Source: Paulinella micropora (lineage: Eukaryota > Cercozoa > Imbricatea > Euglyphida). Taken from it: 64,000 bases of DNA. Positions 55,240-63,394 of the stretch are shown piece after piece. Each line of letters starts with the position of its first letter. The first letter of the stretch is position 1. The notes beneath the pieces are model-generated. The model ran no database searches. It saw only the letters and a program-made list of their open reading frames with translations, and had not been told where the DNA came from. The stretch is taken from assembly GCA_009731375.1 (NCBI GenBank), contig BJOX01000224.1, positions 331,550-395,549 of the forward strand, written 5' to 3'. The translations under genes were made by a program, and so were the position numbers.

Positions 55240-55550
55240 CGAAACTTAACCGCTCCTCCTCGTTGCTTGCCGTATCCTTGCTTCATCGCGGCCTTCGCTA
55301 CACGGTCCGCATAAGGCACTCCGACATCGCTAAGAAAAAAAGCACCCCTTGAAATCAATTGATTTTTCTTGATAAACCTATTAGCATCCACTATCGCTTT
55401 TCCGACCTTCGCCCAATTAACTTTGCCTCCTGTTTGTTTCTTTTTTCCCTTCTTCTTTCTGTTCTTCGCACCTCCCGCTTGTGGCATTGAAGGATTGTAG
55501 CTGATATTGTATCCCGCTGGTTGTGAAATAATAACTGGTGATGTTGGCAT
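55236..55550 (-). CDS. Small basic virion-like protein with GYG-x-GG end
   Basis: An intact frame of 104 residues. After a 20-residue N-terminus, a lysine-rich stretch (GGAKNRKKKGKKKQTGG) precedes VNWAKVGKAIVDANRFIKKN, LISRGAFFLSDVGVPYADRV and the ending MKQGYGKQRGG. The final helix plus GYG(K)xxGG signature recurs in small, positively charged virion proteins of PLVs, virophages and giant viruses, which are thought to bind DNA inside the capsid and are often protease substrates. The ATG is preceded by a TATATATAG stretch about 5 bp upstream. Confidence 0.65.
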   Translation of the reverse strand: MPTSPVIISQPAGYNISYNPSMPQAGGAKNRKKKGKKKQTGGKVNWAKVGKAIVDANRFIKKNQLISRGAFFLSDVGVPYADRVAKAAMKQGYGKQRGGAVKFR

Positions 55551-55587
55551 CTATATATACTTCTACAAAAAAATAATAATAATAAAA

Positions 55588-56411
55588 TTACTTTAAACGA
55601 ATATTGAAGTTCTTTCGTAATTCATCAGACACCGCATCCACATACAAAAACTTAAATCGTTCTTTGGTAGCCTCGTGATATTTTTCAATGAAGTATTCAA
55701 GGTCGTAGCCAAGGTCCAAATGTTTATACACGAGTTCTATTTTATTCTGAGACTGTCCAGGAAAAATAAGAAGGTAGTCTAGCTGTTTAATAGCCTCAGG
55801 TCGTAAGTCGTTAAGGTACTGCGAGCTCATAATCACCTTTGACTTATAGTGTCTATTTTTTCTCAACAGGTCGCTTACGGACTTATCTCTCAATCCGCTA
55901 CCCAAATCATCTAACACGAACACGACTTCTGGTGTTATGTATTTGCTCGGTCTCTCCACCTTTTCGCCTCCATCCTGCTTCTTCTTTTCTTCTTTACCAA
56001 AATAAAGAAACTTCGGCTTCGGTTCTTCTTTCTCGTCCCGCACAACCTCGCCTTCTTCTTGCTCTTCGTCAGGTTTATTCAGTTTATCTAACTCGTAATC
56101 AATCACACTGTATCCGTCCGTTTTCAAATATGTGTGTATCGCCATCGGGTTTCCCTTCTTCTTGAAGTGCTTAACCATTTCTTTGTAAATGTGGTCCTTG
56201 TGTATCGTGCTGGCTATAATAACAATCCTTGTTTTCTGTCCGTCGTTCGTTTCAGGATTTCGAAAAGTGCGGTCGTCTTACCACTCTTCTTGCGAGCGAG
56301 AAGAAATATATTAGCAAAGGCTTCATCGAATAACTTGTAGCCCTTTGCGAGTTTTTCCCCTTCGCCGTTTTGCTTGACTGGTTTCGCCTTTACATTATTG
56401 ATTTTTTCCAT
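55588..56411 (-). pseudogene. A32-type DNA packaging ATPase, one frameshift
   Basis: The first frame (56411 to about 56235) contains NIFLLARKKSGKTTALFEIL, with Walker A as A-R-K-K-S-G-K-T. After a shift near 56235 the second frame ends at 55588. It holds Walker B as VVFVLDDLGSG and a downstream motif KVIMSSQYLNDLRPEAIKQ (sensor-like Ser-Gln). FtsK/HerA-type ATPases of this group pump viral DNA into preformed capsids. Total length, about 272 residues, is normal for Polinton and PLV ATPases. An acidic insertion (EEQEEGEVVRDEKEE) between the Walker motifs is unusual but plausible. The shared leader element lies 2 bp before the ATG at 56411. Confidence 0.85.
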
Positions 56412-56440
56412 AGCAGAGACTTCGCCTCCGCACCTCCAAA
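56412..56440 (-). promoter_or_regulatory. Shared 5' leader element before the ATPase
   Basis: On the minus strand GGAGGTGCGGAGGCGAAG and TCTCTGCT lead straight into ATG. ATATATTCTAAAATATAT-type AT sequence precedes it. The CTTCACCAAAA part of the lipase leader is absent here. Confidence 0.65.
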
Positions 56441-56482
56441 TATATCATATATTCTAAAATATATTTTTTTACCTGCGGGGTT

Positions 56483-56503
56483 GTAGGGGGAGCAGGCCCC
56501 TAC
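56483..56503 (-). terminator. 3' hairpin after the 120-residue structural-like gene
   Basis: GTAGGGG and CCCCTAC with a 7-base loop, then ACAACCCCG on the minus strand. It includes or touches the stop codon, as at 49283. Confidence 0.65.
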
Positions 56504-56868
56504 GCTAGAAATTCTAAACAAATAACAATTCTTCCAGCTAGTTGGTCAGTTTCAATACTGCCATTCTGTTTTAAGCACTCTAAAACTGTATTGTCCATCG
56601 GTCCAATTAATAATCCCCAAGTTGTAGCTAAGACGGAAATGTTTGCCGTGTTGCTGTCGGCGAATGTGCCAATAATTCCAATGCGGTCCATATAAAGGAT
56701 TTTTGTTTTCGTCTCCGTCACGTCATTCATATAGTGTATAAACTTAACATTCATTCTAGTCGGGGTAAAGTTCAATTTAATGGTTTTGTCGAATGTCTTA
56801 CTACCATTAACCCCTCCTGGAAAATCATTACTCAGAAAAATAATCTTTTGGAATTTATAGTCCGCCAT
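56500..56868 (-). CDS. Small hypothetical, probably structural protein
   Basis: 122 residues from the ATG at 56868 (MADYKFQKIIFLSNDF); an upstream ATG at 56895 would add nine residues. The sequence is beta-rich (LNFTPTRMNVKFIHYMND, ISVLATTWGLLIGPMDNTVL) and ends AGRIVICLEFLA. Genes of this size and type sit beside the ATPase in other PLVs. I cannot assign a family. It is intact and part of the leftward structural block, ending in the conserved hairpin. Confidence 0.55.
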   Translation of the reverse strand: MADYKFQKIIFLSNDFPGGVNGSKTFDKTIKLNFTPTRMNVKFIHYMNDVTETKTKILYMDRIGIIGTFADSNTANISVLATTWGLLIGPMDNTVLECLKQNGSIETDQLAGRIVICLEFLA

Positions 56869-56872
56869 TGTG

Positions 56873-57139
56873 ATGCCCTCTATACTAATCTTCATAAACT
56901 TTTTATTAATTAATATTTCTGCTCGGACTGCTTGTGATTTCTATTCACGGGTCAGTGAGAAAAAAATGGAAAGTTGTGCTTATTGTATTCAAAAAGGAAT
57001 AGAAACAAAATTTAAATGTGTGTATAAACCTTTTAGTGATTGGTGTGTTAGTTTTGATGAAGCCATTCCTTTAATGTGCTCAGGTAGCGATGCTTCTTGG
57101 TATAAAACTCAACTATATGAATGCTCATTTCTTACTTGA
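56873..57139 (+). CDS. Small secreted cysteine-rich protein, opposite to its neighbours
   Basis: An 88-residue plus-strand frame between leftward genes, overlapping the start region of one and the end of the next (57125). It begins with a signal-peptide-like segment (MPSILIFINFLLINISARTA). The rest has seven Cys: SCAYCIQKG, FKCVYKP, DWCVSFD, LMCSGSD and YECSFLT. The spacing recalls PSI-type or similar extracellular Cys-rich modules, an inference only. If real, it may be a captured eukaryotic gene acting in the secretory pathway. The overlaps on both sides are the reason for caution. Confidence 0.4.
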   Translation: MPSILIFINFLLINISARTACDFYSRVSEKKMESCAYCIQKGIETKFKCVYKPFSDWCVSFDEAIPLMCSGSDASWYKTQLYECSFLT

Positions 57140-57475
57140 AGAAGGTGATGGAAGGCATATTCCAATCAATAGCGTTAAAATACCTACATAAGTGTTGGCT
57201 GTCTCGCACGGTAAGTTCTTTTCAGATAGCCTCACGATACAAAGGGTAATAATGGCGATAATGGTACCCATTTGAAATAAGTATTTAATAAGTCGGCTGT
57301 CAGTCGGTCCGTTTTTTATACAACAACAATTCCAGTTGTCCTCAAGTTCGTGCTCTACTTTTTTTTCTTCATTCTTCAATGAAATATCCAAAACACGATT
57401 TTTTTAATTCTGATGTTAGTTCGCCATCTGCCATATCAATGAGTGGAGGTGGAGGGTGTAATCTAGGGGGCATTG
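57125..57475 (-). pseudogene. Small membrane protein with two transmembrane segments, one frameshift
   Basis: The first frame starts at MPPRLHPPPPLIDMADGELT (near 57472). A shift in a T7/A7 run near 57408 leads into the 57391-57125 frame. That contains a CCC cluster, SRLIKYLFQMGTIIAIITLC (segment 1) and TYVGILTLLIGICLPSPSSS (segment 2, ending in the LPSPS motif). Two-segment proteins with a Cys pair and a terminal PSP motif recur in PLVs and giant viruses and probably sit in the virion's internal membrane or in host membranes. Total about 117 residues. Its end overlaps the opposite Cys-rich ORF by 15 bp. Confidence 0.65.
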
Positions 57476-57504
57476 TAATTACGGATTTCTGCTAATTGGT
57501 TTTT

Positions 57505-60500
57505 TTAATCGGCTATATCATTAGTTAGATTATTATTTTGCTTTTCTAAATAAATCACCTTTTCCGTTAAATGTTGAAAAGAACTGACTAATATTGGAAT
57601 GAAGTCCGTATATGTTATGCCTTCAAGGTAGCCGTTTCCATCATCTGCTTTCATTCCACTTTCAGATACAAATTCAGGAAATATTTTTTTAACTTCATCA
57701 GCAATAAATCCGTGGTTCTTTTGTTCTTTCTTTTCGTCTGCNNNNNNNNNNTCCATGGTTCTTTTGTTTTTTCTTTTCGTCTGATTTCAAATAATATGAA
57801 CAACATTTTATTTTCATTAGTTTCTCACAACAATCCCCGCAGTCTAATGTTTTAATATCTGATTTTAGCCTCCTGTCCGATGAGTTTGTCCAAGCACCAT
57901 TGAGAGGAATATAATTATAACTGCCTGACGGATCACCTGTNNNNNNNNNNTGGCTCACCCATAGAGTTTGAAGTAGTCCAAGAGTGAACCAAACCAGTTG
58001 ACGCACAAACTACTCCATAATTCGTATATCCTCCTGATTTCAAAAATATTTGTGGGTCGTTAGTATAAGCAGGTCTTTTTCTTAATGTTAAAAATCCGCT
58101 GGATGCTGTTGGGATGACTACCTCTCCCAATGTATTAATGTTCATCGCCNNNNNNNNNNTCTCAGTGTAAGATATATTGTTTCCCACCGTTGTTCCTGAA
58201 TTATAATAAAAAGCGAGTTTTCCACCTTTTTGAATTAGAAAGTTCGAACCGCTGTGGCTTGATTTCCAGTTCGTGCCATCAAAATAAGCATCAAAACTTA
58301 AATTGACATTGTCGAGCGACCAGTTCAATAATTGGAATGTTGGATAAGCATCCGCTGTCGTTATTGCCTGTAAGTGTGCCCCTCCGATATCACTAACCGT
58401 TCCGTATAATTCTAAACCTGCAGTTGCTGCGTTTGATGATTTTGTTGAGTTGCCTATGATTTATCGGTTTGCCTAGTGTTGTTGTTATTTTGTCGCTCGT
58501 TGTTAATGTTGTTTGATATACCCGCATTTGCTGTTAATAAGCCCGTTGTGCTACTGATGTCCATTGCGACATTAAACGATACATTATTCCCCACCGCTAC
58601 TCCTGATTTATAATAGAAAAGAAGATTAGTGCCTTTTTGTATTAAAAAGTTAGATGTCGCAGAAGATGATTTCCATGCCCCTCCCGACACATAAGCATCA
58701 AAACCTAATGTAATATCATTATGAGCATAATTCCACATTTGAAAAACTGGATAGACATCTGCTGTTGTTATTGCCTGTATATGTGGCCCTGCGGGGTCGC
58801 TAGCAGTTCCATATAACTCTAAGCCACCAGTTGCTCCTACTCCTTTCGTTGTTTTGCCTATGATTATTGGCATACCTGATGCTGTTGTTATTTTGTCGCT
58901 TGCCGTTAATGTAGTTGTAGTCATACTAGCAGTTGCCGTTAATGTAGTTCCCGTTATTGTTCCACCATTTGTTATGTTGTTTGAGTTCATATCCAAAGCA
59001 CCATAAAACCGCATACCGCCAGCATTGTTAAAACGGACAATGTCAGACGAAGCACTTTTATTATCCAAAAGTTTTGAAATATAAAGTCCCGCCCCTTTTG
59101 CATCAAATGCTACATTCGTGAATACATAACCTCTTTGGTTCGCGGTTCCACTTGTAGCAGTATTTAGAGTAAATAAGAAATATTGATAATCACCAGTTGT
59201 CTGTGAAAAGAATATATCTCCTCCATTTTGATTTAATATCCTCGCCCCATTATATGTTATATTTCCGCCATTAATGATAGTTTGATTATTAAAATCGGCG
59301 TTGTTCGTTAAAGTTAGATATTTTATCACAGTGCTCGCCCCGTTGAATGTTTTACTTCCTGTTATGGTTTGGTCTGTTGTTAGTTTCACACAATTGTCAT
59401 CCAGATATTGTCTATTTACCGCTTCATTCGCATTTTGTGGTGCTCCTAGATTAACAATCCGACTACTATTACAATCTAAGCCAGTAGCATTAAACCACGA
59501 AACAATCGTCCCGTCAATAATAAAACTTATTTTTTTCGCAGAAATTTCAAAGCTGTAATATGTTGCCGTGTTCATATCCAAACTAGCAATAGACCCGATA
59601 TTACTGCTAGAATTGAAAACGATGAATGTTCCCTTTGTTGTTGAATTGATTGAATTTCCAGTTATTTCAACACCACTGCTATATGTCTTAATTCCTGCTA
59701 TGGTTTAGTTTCCTGAGGTTTTAACTGCCGAAGTATCAAGAACAGAAACATCCACACCATCAACCAGATTCACATTTGTTATATTTTGATTTCCCATATT
59801 TAGTCCTCCCGTCATACTAGCAGTGCCGTCTAATCTAAGAAAGGGCGAGTTTGTGTTTCTCCATTGTCCAGTGCTATAAATGAGTAGTTGATTATCTGAT
59901 GCTGTTGTTATAATCACATCGCTATGTGTATCAATACTTCCACTCGCCGACACTTTCGCCGTGTTCGTATCGTGCTCTGATAGCCAAGTTGTGATAGACC
60001 TGCCATTTAGTTGATTTACATTTGTTATGCTTTGGCTTTTCGTATCAATCCCCGCACTCGCATTTATTATACTGCTAAATGTTTTAATNNNNNNNNNNCA
60101 CTCGCATTTATTATACTGCTAAATGTCTTAATACCTCCTTTGGTTTGGTCTCCTGTTAGTTTAACCACCGAACCATCAACTGCGAGATTAGCGAGATTAA
60201 TTCCATTATATATAGAAGCCCCTGAAAGAGCATAACCATTCATATTTAGTGCCCCCGTCATACTAGCAGTGCCGTCTAATCTAAGAAAGGGTGGTGTGGT
60301 GTTTCTCCATTGTCCCGTGCTATACATAATCAGTTGGTTATCTGTTGGAAAACCTGATATTGTCACATCGCTGTGGCTATCTATACTTCCAGCTGCCGAC
60401 ACCTTATTATTATTATCATTATGCTCAAATATCCATTCATCAACACCTTTGTCATTTAGTAAATTAGCTCCTGTTATATTCTTCCTTCTTATACTAATGT

Positions 60501-61025
60501 TGCCTGTTTCATCAACATTTATCGGAAATGTTTTATTTACCCAGTTTATTGAATTATATGTAAGATAACTATTTATCGCCACTGGTGCCGTTATGACTAC
60601 ATCAGAGAGTGTGTCAATTGACCCTAAATATGTATTCCTCCATTTGCCGTCTACATCGTTGTAAGTTAAGTATTGTCCTCTTGCTTGTGCGAATATGTTT
60701 GTGTCTATCAAATTTATAGAGGCTGGTTTGGTGCGGATTGGAAGTATTCGAGCGGTGTTGAGTTGAGGCTTTAACCTCGTCGTTGTCCCTAACTCGTTGC
60801 TCTGTATAGTATAAACGGCTTCCTTCTTTAATGTCTGTTGATTTGGTAGATAATCTCGCATCGAATCGGCAGTCAGTGTAATAAAGATTTACAGGGTCAG
60901 CATCTTCTGGCACCCTATCTGTGTTTAAGCCGATAATATTAGTATTTGTTAAGTCTAAATTTTTTTATGTCCAGTGAGTCCACCGCCAACTCATTAAGGC
61001 CTAAGAGCGACTTATATTGACTCAT
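57505..61025 (-). pseudogene. Long fibre protein with C-terminal S74 chaperone (frameshifts, stops, gaps)
   Basis: About 1,170 codons. The start is ATG 61025 (MSQYKSLLGLNELAVDSL), with a shift in an A7 run near 60965. Next come NLYYTD and RLYYTE repeats of phage-type tail fibres and a shift near 60860. Three copies of a GSIDxHSDVxI...W.N repeat follow near 60600, 60380 and 59940, with GxKTF/SKTF repeats. An in-frame TAA lies at about 59703. The C-terminal domain carries SSDRRLKSDIKTL near 57880, matching the Ser-Asp-x3-Lys site of S74 intramolecular chaperones that trimerise the fibre and cut themselves off, then GFIADEVKKIFPEFVSE and a coiled coil. Four 10-N joins (57742, 57941, 58150, 60089) interrupt it. 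It probably mediates host attachment. Confidence 0.78.
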
Positions 61026-61113
61026 TGAACCAAAACCTGTGGAGGTGTATATTTAGGATAATAATTAATCCGAATAAAATTTTTTTTGGTTAGATATACA
61101 ACCGAAACAAACA

Positions 61114-61613
61114 ATGCCAAGAGGTAATAGAGAGATTGCCATAAAGAACCTTGAAAAGCGACTGTAATGAAGAAGCAATATGCTAGGCAGAGAAAGCTTG
61201 AAAGGGCTAGGGAACTACTTGCTGAGGAAGAGGCGAAGAATGTAAAAGAAATGACTGATGACGAAAAGATGGACCACATGTAAACTAAGAAGCAGTTGGC
61301 GAAAGATATGATTGATGGTAGAGATGGTGAGATAAGTGAGGAAAGCGATGAAGAGATTGAACATGACTTTGTTGACCTCATTGCGGATAAAATATCAAAG
61401 ATGAAACTTAAAACCAAACAGAAGAAGGCGAAGAAAGTGGTAAAAAAGAAAGTGGAAGAAGATAGCGAGGATAGCGAATCTGAGGAAGAAGAGGAACAGC
61501 CTAAGAAAGGAGGGAAGAAATCTAGCAGTGTTAGCGTAAATGTTTATAATCAACAACCCGAGAAACCAAAAAAAGAAAACAATGATACATCTAAAATTTT
61601 TCTTAAGTTCTAG
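61114..61613 (+). pseudogene. Highly charged Lys/Glu-rich protein, one shift and one stop
   Basis: ATG 61114 (MPRGNREIAIKNLEKRL) meets a TAA at 61165. The next frame, overlapping from 61167, gives KKQYARQRKLERARELLAEE and meets a TAA at 61281, then runs to 61613. The end is an acidic/basic stretch (EDSEDSESEEEEEQPKKGGK) and SVSVNVYNQQ. In total about 165 residues, mostly helical and charged. Similar short charged proteins beside the integrase occur in PLVs, but I cannot give a function. It shares an 88-bp divergent promoter region with the fibre gene and ends in the conserved hairpin. Confidence 0.55.
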
Positions 61614-61630
61614 TAAGGGCAAGCCCTTAC
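61613..61630 (+). terminator. 3' hairpin, perfect 8-bp stem
   Basis: GTAAGGGCAAGCCCTTAC directly overlaps the end of the charged-protein gene, followed by AATCCC. This is the plus-strand version of the GTAGGGG...CCCCTACAACCCC hairpins of the leftward genes, showing that the element follows gene direction. Confidence 0.7.
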
Positions 61631-61750
61631 AATCCCAAGTTTTGTGAAACTTTTTCTAAAAGTTTCAATATATATACTTTATGCACGACTTATTATTTAC
61701 TCTTTTATATATCGTGATAAACTACCTTCCTATTTTAGTCGCATATAGCA

Positions 61751-62746
61751 ATGCACCATAAGCATACAGCTATCGCTGTAGGCGATGCACAAAATACTGA
61801 AACCGGAGGTGCGGAGGCGGAGTCTCCGCTAAATGAAGAAGAACTTGAAAAACAGAAAATTGAAGAGGCTTCTGAAATACACCATCAATCTAAGAACCCT
61901 AAAAAAGGAATACTATACTAGCTCCTGAGCCTGAACCATTAAGCCAAGTGTTTATTGACCTTATGGATATGTCTAAAATAGCTACTAAGAAAGGAAACAA
62001 AAACTACAATTTTGGTTTAATAATGATTGATGTTTATTCTCGTCGTGGTTGGATTGAACCGATCAAAAATAAAACAACCAGAAGTATTAGGAGGATTAAA
62101 GAAAATGCCTAAACCTAAAAGAATTACGTCTGACAACGGCAGTGAATATAAAGGGCAAGTTGCCGAATACTTCAAAGAAAATGGAATTCAACACACAACT
62201 AACGAAGTTGGCGACCACCGAACTATGGGTATAGTAGATACATTTATTAGAACAATAAGGAACGATTTAAATTTTGTGTGGGAAGTTAATGATAATTTCA
62301 TTTGGGTTCCTTACATTTATGAAATTGTTGATAATTATAATAATACATACCATAATACAATAAAAGCTACACCTATGGAAGTCTATGAGGGCAAAAAGAA
62401 AAACGATCAAGAAATATATAGAGCTGGTCTTATTAATAAATTTCCTAAGGGTTCAACAGTAAGAAAAGAACTAGAAAGAACTGTTTTTTCTAAGGGTGAT
62501 GTTCAATACACAAAGAAGGTATATGCAGTAAAAGGCCGGAAAGGCTTTAAGTTGATACTTGGTGAAAACGAACTAGTCAGTCCTCAACAATTATTAAAGT
62601 CCAAAATGAAAGAACAACAACCGGAAGAAGTTAAACCTCAACTAGCTGATAAAATCAAGGAAGCAACTAAGGAAAAGAAGACTAGTCACTTATTAAAATC
62701 ATTAGATATAAAACCGGAGAATATCCGTAGTAGTGCCCGGATTTAA
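61751..62746 (+). pseudogene. Retroviral-type integrase (rve), two frameshifts
   Basis: It would insert the viral DNA into the host genome. The first frame (ATG 61751) gives an acidic N-terminus and breaks in the A6 run near 61908. The next carries PLSQVFIDLMDMS with the first catalytic Asp near 61957 and IMIDVYSRRGWIEPIKNKTT, then breaks near 62105. The third carries ITSDNGSEY (second Asp, 62132) and VGDHRTMGIVDTFIRTIR, where the third acidic position is Asp (62237), not the Glu of the DDE triad. A C-terminal SH3-like domain (KKVYAVKGRKGFKLILGENE) follows. Order and length (about 330 residues) fit PLV and Polinton integrases. The leader element at 61805-61829 lies inside the first frame, so translation might start later. 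Confidence 0.85.
61805..61835 (+). promoter_or_regulatory. Shared leader element inside or before the integrase
   Basis: GGAGGTGCGGAGGCGGAG, TCTCCGCTAA and ATG, on the plus strand. It is the only copy oriented rightwards. An ATG follows at the same distance as in the lipase and ATPase copies, but that ATG is not in the frame of the integrase N-terminus. Confidence 0.6.
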
Positions 62747-62853
62747 AAACAGAAAGAGATATTTGATTTGTAATTTAATTACAATTTTTTTATTTTCCAA
62801 CTTAAAAAGCCAAACGTCTCCTTTCCAAGACACTTCCAGCCAGCCACAAAGCT

Positions 62854-63305
62854 TCAATTGATAATTGAAGAACGAACGATGCTGATTACTTCATTCTCAA
62901 TGTCTTTGCACTTTACATAGACATCGTACAAAGAAAGACACACAAACATAGTGTCGTCATCTTTTTTTATGACCCACATCAACTGCCCAGGACGAATCCT
63001 TTTGGTTGATTTTCCAGAACCATGCAACACGACAGATTGCTGATTATCATTCTTTTTTCCGTATAAACGGAAAAATTACCTTTTTCGTCAGCCTCAAGAA
63101 AAAGCTCATATGTTTTTTCTGTGTACTTTCCTGAACCAGTTGATAAACCAGGAGATGCAAGATTGAGCTTTTTCATTTTATTGTCAGCTTCATTCACCGT
63201 CTCATCATCTTTCTAAAACATCACATAAACAAGATTTACAACAAGCATGAGCAAGAAAGTTATTACCTTTGGAGCTTCTTCTTCCTTCTTCTTCTTCGGA
63301 GGCAT
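62854..63305 (-). pseudogene. Spliced small gene with a 54-bp intron, frameshifted
   Basis: Exon 1 (63305-63267) encodes MPPKKKKEEEAPK. A phase-0 intron, 63266-63213, begins GTAATA and ends TTTTAG. Exon 2 continues DDETVNEADNKMKKLN and reads TYELFLEADEKGNFSVYTEK. A slip in the T6/A6 run near 63060 leads to the frame with IRPGQLMWVIKKDDDTMFVC and CLSLYDVYVKCKDIENEV, ending at TGA 62854-62856. Total about 140 residues. I do not recognise the family. A canonical short intron suggests a host gene at or past the right edge of the virus, but introns also occur in genes of eukaryotic viruses. It converges on the integrase, leaving about 110 bp between them. Confidence 0.5.
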
Positions 63306-63394
63306 TGCGACCTACACATACATACACAGGGACAAACTATGTATGTATATGTAGGGGTAGTTTAATGTCGTGCCCAGGACTTATATAAAATCAA

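Larger units (their letters stand above)
43542..62760. mobile_element. Integrated Polinton-like virus (about 19 kb or more)
   Basis: A compact block of about 20 genes with little simple-sequence DNA, AT-rich intergenic regions and no host repeats. It holds the complete hallmark set of the Polinton/PLV/virophage lineage: pPolB, retroviral-type integrase, double jelly-roll capsid, penton, adenain-like protease and A32-type ATPase, plus lipase, S74 fibre and a small membrane protein. Left edge is taken from the end of host-duplicated sequence at 43541. Terminal inverted repeats were looked for by comparing 43542-43690 with 62750-64000 and not found, so the right end may lie beyond the integrase, possibly beyond the window. 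Many genes are frameshifted. Confidence 0.9.

Noticed and set aside
61022-61417. Minus-strand 131-residue ORF opposite the charged-protein gene
   Set aside because: It is the complement of a Lys/Glu-rich coding stretch and has Ser/Phe-rich shadow composition.
21559-61613. Alternative genetic code with reassigned stop codons
   Set aside because: In-frame interruptions use TAG, TAA and TGA alike, each gene still ends in a normal stop, and long intact frames show no such codons; damage or error is simpler.
49283-61630. Bacterial-type rho-independent terminators
   Set aside because: The hairpins are not followed by U tracts and the element is in a eukaryotic genome; a viral 3'-end signal fits better.
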